Shown piece by piece: positions 56,096 through 64,000 of a stretch of DNA of 64,000 nucleotides (position 1 is the stretch's first letter; each line of letters begins with the position of its first letter). The stretch covers positions 696,555 to 760,554 of the forward strand of contig VLTH01000001.1 in assembly GCA_008125075.1 (NCBI GenBank). The letters are read 5' to 3'. The notes below the pieces were generated by a model. The model had not been told where the DNA came from, ran no database searches, and worked only from the letters and a program-made list of their open reading frames with translations. The DNA is from Acetivibrio alkalicellulosi (lineage in GTDB: Bacteria > Bacillota > Clostridia > Acetivibrionales > Acetivibrionaceae). The translations under genes and the position numbers were made by a program.

Positions 56096-57196
56096 TCATT
56101 TATAAATCAATTTATTTTTTCCAGAGGACTTGGCTGTATAAAGTCGATTGTCTGCAAGATTTAATAAACTTTCTATATTATCTGACATATTTTCATCAAA
56201 ACATGCAAATCCAATACTAATTGTTATCCGCCCATTTTTTATTTCATCATTAAAATCAAAGTTATGCTCTTCAACTTCTTTTCGAATTCGTTCCGCGGCC
56301 ATTATGGCTCCGTCTTTAGAAGGTCTGGTAAATAGCACTACAAATTCTTCTCCACCATATCTACATATTAAATCTCTTGAAAAAGTGCTCTTCTTTATAA
56401 TTTCAACAACTTGAATTATTACATTATCACCTGTTAAATGACCATAAGTATCATTAATTTTTTTAAAATTATCTATATCAATAATAGCTATTCCGAAGTT
56501 TACTTGTTGATTAGCTTCTGTTTTATAATTAATCTCATTTAATAGCCTTTTAAGTTCAATGTCCACATATTCATTAAAAAATCTTCTATTATAAACTCCT
56601 GTAAGACTATCAGTATCAGCTACAGTTTTTAATTTCTCGTTTAGAATACTTGTTTCCAAATAAAATTTATAAAATATTGATGTTAGAAGAGATATTATAA
56701 CTATAATGTTAATAAATCCAATAACATTGACAGCAAATGTGTTAGTATTATATAGTGGAGAATATTTAAGTATATAAGCAAATGTAAAGATATATAGAGA
56801 ACTAGTTAATGCTACTTCAATAAGCTTTATATACAATTTTAAAAATGTGGAAAACATTATAACACTGCAGATAGCTATGGAATAAAAACTGAAATTACTT
56901 TCCCAGCCAAGACATAAAGTAGCAAGTGCTGCATGTAATGTTATTTCAATTATAGCAAGATGATAAGCTAAATTTAATAGACCCTTTTTGTTGATTATTA
57001 AATTAATTGAAAATATTATACAGCTAAGAACATTAAAACTTGCCATTAAATATACTTCAGTAAAAAAGAAAAAAATCAAAAGTGCTACATGAATTACGAG
57101 ACAAAGAATATATAAATGACTTGAAAATAAGTAAAACCTTAAATCATCATTTTTTATATTTTCATTATTAGGATTAATTATTTTAGGAAGTACCAT
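56096..57196 (-). CDS. Membrane-bound diguanylate cyclase (GGEEF)
   Basis: This 366-residue protein has about six membrane helices in residues 25-195 and a C-terminal GGDEF domain (195-366) that makes cyclic di-GMP from GTP. TDSLTGVYNRRFFNEY opens the domain, FGIAIIDIDNFKKINDTYGH binds metal and base, and GGEEF is at 281-285. The upstream inhibitory site RxxD is changed to Phe-Ser-Arg-Asp, so feedback by c-di-GMP may be lost. The membrane part has no named sensor family. GGAGG lies before the ATG. It is transcribed away from the cellulase genes. Confidence 0.92.
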   Translation of the reverse strand: MVLPKIINPNNENIKNDDLRFYLFSSHLYILCLVIHVALLIFFFFTEVYLMASFNVLSCIIFSINLIINKKGLLNLAYHLAIIEITLHAALATLCLGWESNFSFYSIAICSVIMFSTFLKLYIKLIEVALTSSLYIFTFAYILKYSPLYNTNTFAVNVIGFINIIVIISLLTSIFYKFYLETSILNEKLKTVADTDSLTGVYNRRFFNEYVDIELKRLLNEINYKTEANQQVNFGIAIIDIDNFKKINDTYGHLTGDNVIIQVVEIIKKSTFSRDLICRYGGEEFVVLFTRPSKDGAIMAAERIRKEVEEHNFDFNDEIKNGRITISIGFACFDENMSDNIESLLNLADNRLYTAKSSGKNKLIYK

Positions 57197-57427
57197 TTTA
57201 AACCTCCTGTTTATTTTTAAATTAATGTTATAGTAATTGATTTTAAGACAATAAAAGGTTTAGATTTTGAGTAATTTATCAATGTTTAGTGACTTAATTA
57301 TATTTCGGCAAATTTTTAAAATAACTTAAAGCCTAAATAGATTAAATTCAGCCAATAGATAGTAAGCATAATTTGTTGAAATACAGTAAGTGAAATTTGT
57401 TAGAAATTGATTTTTATGCTTGAAAAA

Positions 57428-57456
57428 TTGACTTTTATGATTTTGAGTATTATAAA
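57428..57456 (+). promoter_or_regulatory. Sigma-A-like promoter of the first GH9 gene
   Basis: TTGACT and TATAAA lie exactly 17 bases apart, 130 bases before the start codon. This leaves a leader of about 125 bases. Imperfect direct repeats (GTAAGCATAATTTGTTG, GTAAGTGAAATTTGTTA) lie just upstream at 57361-57410. Confidence 0.55.
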
Positions 57457-57534
57457 ACAAAACTAATTACGAAATATAATTGTAGATAAAAAGGTATCTA
57501 CTAAATTCTGAAAGAAATTACTCTGTGTTATAAA

Positions 57535-57574
57535 TATATCACCATTACATAGAGTGGTAGATATACGTTTTTTT
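57535..57574 (+). promoter_or_regulatory. Terminator-like hairpin in the GH9 leader
   Basis: TATATCACCA pairs with TGGTAGATATA (one bulge), followed by CG and seven T (57568-57574). The ribosome site AGGAGGGG starts at the next base. The form is that of an attenuator or an mRNA-stabilising stem. Confidence 0.5.
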
Positions 57575-57588
57575 AGGAGGGGTATGTA

Positions 57589-59697
57589 ATGAAAAGGGTG
57601 AGTTTATTGATTATGCTTACTATTTGTATTGTAAGCATAATGCCACAGTGGGTTATGGCTAAGGAAGAAAAATTCAACTATGTTGATGCATTTGCAAAAT
57701 CAATTCTATTTTATGAGGCAAATTGGTGTGGTCCTGATGCAGGAAACAACAGAATAAAATGGCGCGGACCATGTCATGTGGATGATGGAAAAGATGTAGG
57801 TCTTGACTTGACAGGAGGATTTCATGATTGTGGAGATCATGTAAAATTTGGATTGCCACAATGCGCTTCGGCTTCTAATCTAGCATGGGCGTATTATGAA
57901 TTCAAAGATGTTTTTATTGAAAAAGGTCAGGATGAATATATGCTCAATATTTTAAAACATTTTTGTGATTACTTTATAAAATGCTTTCCCAATGATAAGA
58001 CATTTTATTATCAGTTGGGTGATGGAGATATAGATCATGAGTACTGGGGACCACCAGAACTTCAAAGGTGTGACAGACCTACATATTATGTAGCAACTCC
58101 AGAAGACCCAGGTTCAGACGTTGCTGGAAATGCAGCGGCAGCATTGGCGTTAATGTACCTAAACTACAAAGACAGGGACTTAGAATACGCAGAGAAATGC
58201 TTGGCTTATGCAAAAGATCTCTACACATTTGGAATGACATATAGAGGAAACAGCAAAGGTCAAACGTACTACTTGCCTAGAGATTATCTAGATGAACTAA
58301 TGTGGGGTTCTGTCTGGCTCTATGTTGCTACAAATGATCAGAAATATATGGACAATGTTGAGTCGTTGATGATTGAAAAAAACATCACCGAAGGAAACAT
58401 GTTTAGTGACCATTGGACACAGTGTTGGGACTATGTTTTGACAGGTGTGTTTATAAAACTTGCTACACTTTCACCTAATCCAATTTATAAAATAATTGCT
58501 GAAGATCATCTAGACTACTGGCAGAATCGAATAAGAACTACTCCAGGAGGACTAAAACATCTTGACAGTTGGGGCGTTTGCAAGTATCCAGCAGCAGAGA
58601 GTATGGTGCAGCTTGTGTACTATAAAGAAACAGGGGAGCAAAAATATCTAGATTTTGCAAAAAGTCAAATTGACTATATTTTAGGAGACAATCCAAATAA
58701 CATGTCTTACATGGTTGGATTTGGAGATAATTATCCTCAGTTTCCTCATCACAGGGCTGCAAGTGGAAGACTTGAAGGACCACCAGCTGATGAACATAAG
58801 TCAATGCCTCAAAGACATATACTTTATGGTGCTCTTGTGGGGGGCGCAGATATTAACGATGAATATCGTGATGTTGTAGATGACTATGTTTACAGTGAGA
58901 CAGGATTGGACTATAATGCAGGACTAGTTGGTGCACTGGCAGGAATGTCAAAATATTTCGGAAAAGATCAATTTCCAGAAGAAACTCCAGGTATTGAGGG
59001 GCATGCCCCAGAATACTATGCTGAAGCAAAAATATATAAAGAAACTTCAACAGGAGTAACTATTGACCTGAATATGTATAATATCATTACATCACCTCCT
59101 CAATATGAAAAAGGTTTGTCATTTAAGTATTTTGTTGATTTATCAGAGTATATTTCTGACGGAATTAATATTTCAAAATTTACAACTGATATATATTACT
59201 CTCCTGCAAATGCTGAAATATCTAAACTTAAGCCATGGGATGAAGATAAAAACATTTATTATGTAGAAGTAACTTTTCTTGATGGATTGTATGCAAGAAC
59301 TTATGTGCAATTTGCAATAAACTTCTATGAAAACAGCCTTTGGGATTCTTCTAATGATTTTTCAAATGTAGGATTAACGGATACTTATTCTAAAATAAAA
59401 AATATTCCAATATATAAAAACGGTGTACAGGTATTTGGAAAAGATCCTTCTGGAGGAGAACCAGATCCAAAACCTACAGACTTTATTATAGGAGATTTAA
59501 ATGGTGATGGAGTTGTTAATTCAACAGATTGTGTTTTGTTAAGAAGGTATTTATTAGAGATTATAACTGAGTTTCCAGATAAGAATGGTTTGAAGGCTGC
59601 TGATGTAGACGGAAACGGTACTATTAATTCTATAGATTATGTTTATATGAGAAGGTATGTATTAAGTATTATTTCTGAGTTTCCTGTGAGAAATTAA
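57589..59697 (+). CDS. GH9 endoglucanase with CBM3c and dockerin
   Basis: This 702-residue secreted cellulase has a signal peptide (1-25), a GH9 catalytic domain (28-470), a CBM3c module (about 474-622) that feeds cellulose chains to the active site, and a C-terminal type I dockerin (632-702). Catalytic base Asps are Asp80 and Asp83 in HDCGDHVKFGLP, and the acid is Glu437 in YSETGLDYNAG; FPHHRAASG binds substrate. The second motif position is Cys where most GH9 have Ala (DAGD). Dockerin loops are GDLNGDGVVNSTDCVLLRRY and ADVDGNGTINSIDYVYMRRY. AGGAGGGG lies 6 bases before the ATG. The next gene is a paralogue; both are destined for the cellulosome. Confidence 0.95.
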   Translation: MKRVSLLIMLTICIVSIMPQWVMAKEEKFNYVDAFAKSILFYEANWCGPDAGNNRIKWRGPCHVDDGKDVGLDLTGGFHDCGDHVKFGLPQCASASNLAWAYYEFKDVFIEKGQDEYMLNILKHFCDYFIKCFPNDKTFYYQLGDGDIDHEYWGPPELQRCDRPTYYVATPEDPGSDVAGNAAAALALMYLNYKDRDLEYAEKCLAYAKDLYTFGMTYRGNSKGQTYYLPRDYLDELMWGSVWLYVATNDQKYMDNVESLMIEKNITEGNMFSDHWTQCWDYVLTGVFIKLATLSPNPIYKIIAEDHLDYWQNRIRTTPGGLKHLDSWGVCKYPAAESMVQLVYYKETGEQKYLDFAKSQIDYILGDNPNNMSYMVGFGDNYPQFPHHRAASGRLEGPPADEHKSMPQRHILYGALVGGADINDEYRDVVDDYVYSETGLDYNAGLVGALAGMSKYFGKDQFPEETPGIEGHAPEYYAEAKIYKETSTGVTIDLNMYNIITSPPQYEKGLSFKYFVDLSEYISDGINISKFTTDIYYSPANAEISKLKPWDEDKNIYYVEVTFLDGLYARTYVQFAINFYENSLWDSSNDFSNVGLTDTYSKIKNIPIYKNGVQVFGKDPSGGEPDPKPTDFIIGDLNGDGVVNSTDCVLLRRYLLEIITEFPDKNGLKAADVDGNGTINSIDYVYMRRYVLSIISEFPVRN

Positions 59698-59740
59698 TTA
59701 GGAATACAGAAAAATATAACTTCCACTATTATTTCATCAT

Positions 59741-59767
59741 GGGCTTATTTGATGATAAATAGGCTCC
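59741..59767 (+). terminator. Hairpin between the two GH9 genes
   Basis: GGGCTTATTT pairs with AAATAGGCTC through wobbles, 43 bases past the stop. Its CTTATTTGATG core recurs in the hairpin after the second GH9 gene. No clear T tract, so read-through into the next gene is likely. Confidence 0.45.
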
Positions 59768-59835
59768 TTGAAAAGAGGAAGAGAAGAATGGTATATATTA
59801 ACTTGTAAATGAAAAAATGATTTAGGGGGATTAAA

Positions 59836-62697
59836 ATGAATAATATAAAAAGAACACAGATATTAACAAAAATTTTACTCTGTATATTTATTATTGGGCA
59901 GCTATTTTCATCAAGTTATGCAAATTCGGCACCACCTGAAGATTTTAAACCAGCTCCAAACTGGGAGAGTTATAATCACTTCAACTTTGCCGAGGCACTT
60001 CAAAAATCAATTTACTTTTATGATGCTCAAAAATGTGGACCAGAGGCTGATTGCGACAACGGTGGAAGACTTGAGTGGAGAGGTGCATGCCATGAAAAAG
60101 ATGCTCAAATTCCATTTAAAGACACAAACCTTTCAGAGGATTTTATTAATAAATATAGGCATATTCTTGACCCTAATGGAGATGGAACAATGGATCTTCA
60201 TGGAGGCTTTCATGATGCAGGGGATCATGTGCGATTTGGTTTACCTCAGAGTTATTCGTCAGGTACTTTAGGCTGGGGTTTTATTGAATTCAGGGAATCA
60301 TATAAGGCCATTGGAGCAGAGGAACATATGCTGGAGATTTTAAGGCATTTTACAGATACATATTTAAGATGTTCCTTTCTTGATGAAGATGGTAATATGA
60401 TTGCTTTTGCTTACATGATAGGAGAGGGAGATGGAGATCATACCTATTGGGGACCACCGGAGCTATATCCGGAATACATTCCAAGGCCTGCAGAATTTGC
60501 TACTGCAGAAACTCCTGGAAGTGATGTTTGTGCCAGCACAGCTGCATCACTATGCACATCATATTTGATTTTTAAGGATTCTGACCCAGAATATGCACAG
60601 AGGTGTCTCACTGTTGCAAAGGCAATGTATGATTTTGCCAAGAAATACAGAGGGCTAAATAATGGTGCTGGTTACTATACTTCTGATTATGATGAAGATG
60701 AACTGGCTTGGGCAGCAGTATGGCTTTACGAATGTACTGGAAATATGGACTACATAAACGATATAATGTCAGTTGATGATAGCGGAAACTATACTGGGTT
60801 TATAAAAAAAATAATACCAGAAACTTACAATACCAATGTTTGGTATAATTCATGGGTTCATTGTTGGGATGCAGTATGGGGAGGCGTGTTTTTAAAATTA
60901 AACCAGCATTTTCCGAACAATGAACTGTATAGGTTTATTGCACGTTGGAATGTAGAATTCTTATCAGGTGGTGCAGCAAAACATGAGGACCCTAATGATG
61001 TTAATTATATTAGGACATCTCCTGCTGGATATACAATGATAAATGGATGGGGATCTGCTAGGTACAATACTGCTGCTCAGTTATCTGCACTTGTGTACAT
61101 GAAAAACAATCCCGAAAGGACGGATTTCGGTGAGTGGGCAAAAGGTCAAATGGAATACATTATGGGAAAAAACCCTATGGGATACTCATATATAGTTGGT
61201 TATGGTTATGAGCAGGGTTTGCCTTATGTAGAATATCCACATCACAGAGCGGCTCATGGTTCAAAGACAAATAGCATGAATGATCCAGAAGAGCATAGAC
61301 ATATCTTATGGGGAGCACTTGCAGGTGGACCAGATTTAAATGATTATCATATAGATAAAACTACTGAATACGCATATAATGAAGTTGCAACTGATTATAA
61401 TGCTGCTTTTGTTGGAGCTTGCGCAGGGTTATTTCATTTTTATGGACAAGATCATAAACCAATACCAAATTTTCCACATAAAGAAGAGAGAGTTGATGAT
61501 TACTACTGTATGACACGTATTGAAAGGGAAACTAATTCAAGTACACAAATTGTATTACGCTTGCATAATGAGTCCAGTCAACCTCCACGTTTTCAAACTG
61601 AAATGATGGTGAAATATTTTTTAAATATTAGTGAACTTATAGAAAATGGACAAGGTATTGATGATGTGATATTTGCCATTGAATTTGACGAGCAGCTTTC
61701 AAAACAGCAAGAGCCGGTCAAATACAGAGGACCTTTTAAATGGGATGATGCTGGAACATATTATTATGAACTAGATTGGAGTGGAAATAAAATATATGGA
61801 GATAGGGAACTACAGATTTCCTTTACAGCAAAACAGGATTCTAATTTCATGACCCATTGGGATCCGACCAATGACTATAGTAGGAAAAATGTAACAAGCA
61901 CTTATGCAATAAATAAAAATATACCTGTTTATTTAAATGGAGTTAAGGTATTTGGAGAAGAACCACCTAAGCTATCTCCAACACCTAAGCCAACATTTGA
62001 TCCAGCTAATCCAATTGAAAATAATGCCTTAATAAGCGTACAATACAAGTGTGGTTTAGAGGATACTACTAAAAACACAATAAGAGCTACAATAAATATT
62101 AAGAATATTGGAACTGTGCCAATTAATTTATCTGATATAAAGATACGATACTGGTTTACAAATGACGGTAACGCTCAGAATTTGTTTGTATGTGAATATG
62201 CACCTTTTGGAACGGATAAAGTAATTGGAGAAATTCACGGCATTGAAAATCCTGTGGAAAATGCTGATACCTATTGTGAGATTAGCTTTACAAATGAGGC
62301 AGGGAGGCTTCCAGTGGGAGGAAGCACAGGAGATATTCCTTTTAGAATTGAATGCGAGTCAGTTTATGATCAGACAAATGACTATTCAGTTAATTTAACC
62401 ATGACTAATGAGCTTGGAGATAATAACAAAATAACTGCTTATGTAATGGGTGCTCTTAAATACGGAATTGAGCCTGTTGACATTAGCTCTGTTATTCTAG
62501 GTGACTTAGACGGTAATGGAAGGATAGACTCAACTGACTTGGTGATTATGAGAAGACATATCCTTGAGATTATGTATATAAAGCCTGAATACCTTGAAAG
62601 GGCAGATGTAAATGGTGATAAAGTTATTAATTCGACTGATTATATTTTATTAAAAAGGTATATTCTTGGTATAATAACTTCTTTTCCAGCTAAATAG
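59836..62697 (+). CDS. GH9 cellulase with CBM3c, second CBM3 and dockerin
   Basis: This 953-residue secreted enzyme has a signal peptide (1-30), a GH9 domain (45-540), CBM3c (551-710), a Pro-Thr linker, a second CBM3 (730-880) with YKCGLEDTTKNTIRATINIK and KIRYWFTNDG, and a type I dockerin (885-953). Asp127 and Asp130 lie in HDAGDHVRFGLP; Glu516 is in NEVATDYNAA. The linker SPTPKPTFDPANP separates the CBMs. The second CBM3 would bind crystalline cellulose, which its shorter neighbour lacks. Dockerin loops are GDLDGNGRIDSTDLVIMRRH and ADVNGDKVINSTDYILLKRY. GGGGG precedes the ATG. The gap to the first GH9 gene is 138 bases, so they may be one transcript. Confidence 0.95.
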   Translation: MNNIKRTQILTKILLCIFIIGQLFSSSYANSAPPEDFKPAPNWESYNHFNFAEALQKSIYFYDAQKCGPEADCDNGGRLEWRGACHEKDAQIPFKDTNLSEDFINKYRHILDPNGDGTMDLHGGFHDAGDHVRFGLPQSYSSGTLGWGFIEFRESYKAIGAEEHMLEILRHFTDTYLRCSFLDEDGNMIAFAYMIGEGDGDHTYWGPPELYPEYIPRPAEFATAETPGSDVCASTAASLCTSYLIFKDSDPEYAQRCLTVAKAMYDFAKKYRGLNNGAGYYTSDYDEDELAWAAVWLYECTGNMDYINDIMSVDDSGNYTGFIKKIIPETYNTNVWYNSWVHCWDAVWGGVFLKLNQHFPNNELYRFIARWNVEFLSGGAAKHEDPNDVNYIRTSPAGYTMINGWGSARYNTAAQLSALVYMKNNPERTDFGEWAKGQMEYIMGKNPMGYSYIVGYGYEQGLPYVEYPHHRAAHGSKTNSMNDPEEHRHILWGALAGGPDLNDYHIDKTTEYAYNEVATDYNAAFVGACAGLFHFYGQDHKPIPNFPHKEERVDDYYCMTRIERETNSSTQIVLRLHNESSQPPRFQTEMMVKYFLNISELIENGQGIDDVIFAIEFDEQLSKQQEPVKYRGPFKWDDAGTYYYELDWSGNKIYGDRELQISFTAKQDSNFMTHWDPTNDYSRKNVTSTYAINKNIPVYLNGVKVFGEEPPKLSPTPKPTFDPANPIENNALISVQYKCGLEDTTKNTIRATINIKNIGTVPINLSDIKIRYWFTNDGNAQNLFVCEYAPFGTDKVIGEIHGIENPVENADTYCEISFTNEAGRLPVGGSTGDIPFRIECESVYDQTNDYSVNLTMTNELGDNNKITAYVMGALKYGIEPVDISSVILGDLDGNGRIDSTDLVIMRRHILEIMYIKPEYLERADVNGDKVINSTDYILLKRYILGIITSFPAK

Positions 62698-62711
62698 CTT
62701 TCATTATTGGT

Positions 62712-62754
62712 TCACTAAAAGCCTTATTTGATGTGAAATAGGGTGATTTAGTGA
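62712..62754 (+). terminator. Hairpin after the second GH9 gene
   Basis: TCACTAAA and TTTAGTGA are perfect outer arms, with CCTTATTT and AAATAGG inside. It lies 15 bases after the stop. The core resembles the hairpin after the first GH9 gene. Confidence 0.6.
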
Positions 62755-62756
62755 GT

Positions 62757-62841
62757 GTGAAGAAAAACATGGAAGAAACATTGTGAAGCATTTACAGTCT
62801 CTAGACTGCGTAACTTAAGTTTCTGGAATGTTTTTCTTCAC
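62757..62841 (+). other. Large structured palindrome of 85 bases
   Basis: Perfect 14-base outer arms (GTGAAGAAAAACAT / ATGTTTTTCTTCAC), a GGA spacer on each side, 6-base inner arms (AGAAAC / GTTTCT) and a CAGTCT / AGACTG tip make one long folded element. It starts two bases after the previous hairpin and ends 54 bases before the next start codon. It could be a MITE, a terminator or a leader RNA. Confidence 0.55.
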
Positions 62842-62894
62842 TTTAAAAATATATGCACACTTTTAGTAGAAGTGAAAAGGGGGAATACCATTTG

Positions 62895-63311
62895 ATGTTT
62901 GAAGAATTATTCATGGTACACGTGGAAATCAAAGAAGAAATTTTGTTAAATAACCTTTATGGAGATAGTGTTGTGATGATTTCTTTTACAGGTAGTGCTA
63001 CAGGTAAGTACTTTACAGGTAAAGTGCTATCTGGAGGTGTTGACACTCAGATTATAGAAAAGCAAAGAGATAGGCATATTATATCAGCTAGATATATGCT
63101 TGAAGGAAAAGATATCAATGGGCAAAAATGTAAAATTTATATTGAGAATAATGGCTACGCAATAAAAGAATCAGGTAACGTGTTGTTTAGAACTTACCCT
63201 AAAATTATCACAGACAGTAAGGCATTGAATTTTTTTAACCAGGAACTATTGACAGGGGAAGTAATTCATACGGATATAGGACTGAATATAAAGTTTTATA
63301 GGGCTATATAA
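62895..63311 (+). CDS. DUF3237 family protein
   Basis: This protein of about 138 residues fits DUF3237, a beta-barrel family of unknown function. Marks are EELFMVHVEI at the N-terminus, the ISFTGSATGKYFTGKVLSGG segment, and the ARYMLEGKDINGQKCKIYIE strand pair. The ending FYRAI is at the usual place. I chose ATG 62895 with AAGGGGG 11 bases upstream; a longer frame from 62853 has no ribosome site. No signal peptide, so it is cytoplasmic. It stands behind the structured palindrome and is not obviously linked to the cellulase genes. Confidence 0.7.
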   Translation: MFEELFMVHVEIKEEILLNNLYGDSVVMISFTGSATGKYFTGKVLSGGVDTQIIEKQRDRHIISARYMLEGKDINGQKCKIYIENNGYAIKESGNVLFRTYPKIITDSKALNFFNQELLTGEVIHTDIGLNIKFYRAI

Positions 63312-63342
63312 TAAGTTACAAGATAAGAAAATAATTATGTGT

Positions 63343-64000
63343 CTATCTATTAAACAAGGGGATTTTTTTTAATAGTAGGTTACTATTGATCAAACTATAG
63401 CTTGCAGCAAGTGAAAAAATCGATATAGCTGGATAATGATATCTACTAGCAACTTCAACTAACATATGAAATGCAATCATGCCTGATATTATAATGTATA
63501 AAAAAACAATTTTATAATGTTGTTTTTTCCTAATAACAATAAATGCACTAATTCCAAACAAAATTAACACTACATAATAATAGTAATTGCATAATAAAAT
63601 TAATCTTTTAGAATTTCTAACGATATCTATACGGGAAGCATTTTCTTTATCTAATCCAGAAGAAATATATTTAATAATATCACTATCCTCACACCACATA
63701 TTGTAATGTTTATTTTTAAGAAGTTGAACATTTTTAAAAGATTGAGATTTATATCTTGTAAGACCTCTTTTAAAAAGCTCATCATGTATTTCCTGATAAT
63801 TAGGTTCTTTTTCTTTCATTAACTGCACCAACACATCTGAATCTTCTTTATTCCAGATACCTCCGTGATTGATATTTGAACCTACAAAAAAACTAAATCC
63901 ACCTGATGACTTGGCGATATCTTGATTTAATATTCTAATTATTGAAGTGTTAATAATATGAGAGGTCAAAAGAAAGAAAATTGGTAAAGCAATAAATACA
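63343..64000 (-). CDS. GT39-like membrane glycosyltransferase, C-terminal part
   Basis: The frame is open from the window edge and ends at 63343, so at least 218 C-terminal residues are shown and the catalytic N-terminal part lies outside. GFSFFVGSNINHGGIWNKED is a motif of phospho-dolichol/undecaprenol-dependent glycosyltransferases of the GT39/ArnT type in Firmicutes. Three or four membrane helices follow the outer loop (YYYYVVLILFGISAFIVI, FLYIIISGMIAFHMLVEV, SRYHYPAISIFSLAASYSL). The RYHYP element also recurs in the family. It probably moves a sugar from a lipid carrier at the outer face of the membrane. Confidence 0.7.
   Translation of the reverse strand, partial: VFIALPIFFLLTSHIINTSIIRILNQDIAKSSGGFSFFVGSNINHGGIWNKEDSDVLVQLMKEKEPNYQEIHDELFKRGLTRYKSQSFKNVQLLKNKHYNMWCEDSDIIKYISSGLDKENASRIDIVRNSKRLILLCNYYYYVVLILFGISAFIVIRKKQHYKIVFLYIIISGMIAFHMLVEVASRYHYPAISIFSLAASYSLINSNLLLKKIPLFNR

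Noticed and set aside
55973-56164. 63-codon plus-strand frame with a hydrophobic start
   Set aside because: It has one plausible membrane segment but only a weak ribosome site, and its second half is the antisense of the GGEEF gene. It may be a remnant; I could not support it as a gene.
57400-57500. Sigma-I promoter of a cellulosomal gene
   Set aside because: A CGAA is present, but no matching upstream A-tract/CAAA element at the right spacing; the sigma-A-like pair fits better.

Overview
The window is about 64 kb of low-GC DNA from a Gram-positive, spore-former-like anaerobe of the Clostridia. Three type I dockerin proteins, two GH9 cellulases with CBM3 modules and a broken cohesin-dockerin gene point to a cellulosome-forming relative of Acetivibrio/Ruminiclostridium. 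That placement is inferred from gene content; there is no rRNA here to confirm it. I found no tRNA, rRNA or CRISPR array.

Region 1 (1-13,060) is decayed accessory DNA. It starts inside a group II intron carrying a maturase/reverse transcriptase. Next come a truncated DUF362 gene, small secreted or lipoprotein genes of unknown role, and GC-rich structured repeats, two of which show pair-preserving changes in a stem. A MITE-like element, a tyrosine-recombinase remnant and an IS3-family element with a textbook -1 frameshift site follow. The IS sits between stumps of two unrelated genes. A DEAD-box-type RNA helicase with a DEVD motif and a multiply broken AAA-ATPase/nuclease gene close the region.

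Region 2 (13,060-26,770) is mixed chromosomal DNA. It holds a DUF4386 membrane protein, a small XRE regulator coupled to a membrane protein behind a promoter with a tandem repeat, a copper-amine-oxidase-N stalk protein, a PIF1-like helicase and an APH-type kinase. A secreted CBM6-dockerin-esterase follows; its catalytic domain looks like the PETase/cutinase branch of alpha/beta hydrolases. A three-gene set then encodes a sensor-MFS fusion, a GNAT acetyltransferase and an ABC-type substrate-binding protein.

Region 3 (26,770-33,280) is the metabolic highlight. After leuB there is a compact operon: transketolase N half, an MtnA-type aldose-1-phosphate isomerase, transketolase C half, a RuBisCO-like protein and an AraC regulator. 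The gene set suggests an oxygen-independent route for a 5-modified ribose 1-phosphate (from methylthioadenosine or 5'-deoxyadenosine) or a related sugar phosphate. The steps would be isomerisation by MtnA, proton shuffling by the RuBisCO-like protein and ThDP-dependent C2-C3 cleavage by the split transketolase. I know of no described pathway with this combination.

Region 4 (33,280-54,370) is one gene for a 6,894-residue secreted protein. It has beta-repeats, many Fn3 modules, two PKD domains, about nine CARDB-like modules, a long helical domain and C-terminal InlB-type repeats. A large multi-domain block is present twice.

Region 5 (54,370-64,000) holds a broken cohesin-dockerin gene, an EFR1-type ferredoxin, a membrane GGEEF diguanylate cyclase, two GH9 cellulases with dockerins, a DUF3237 protein and the C-terminal part of a GT39-like membrane glycosyltransferase that runs off the edge. 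Carbohydrate degradation is the common theme of regions 4 and 5 and of the esterase in region 2.
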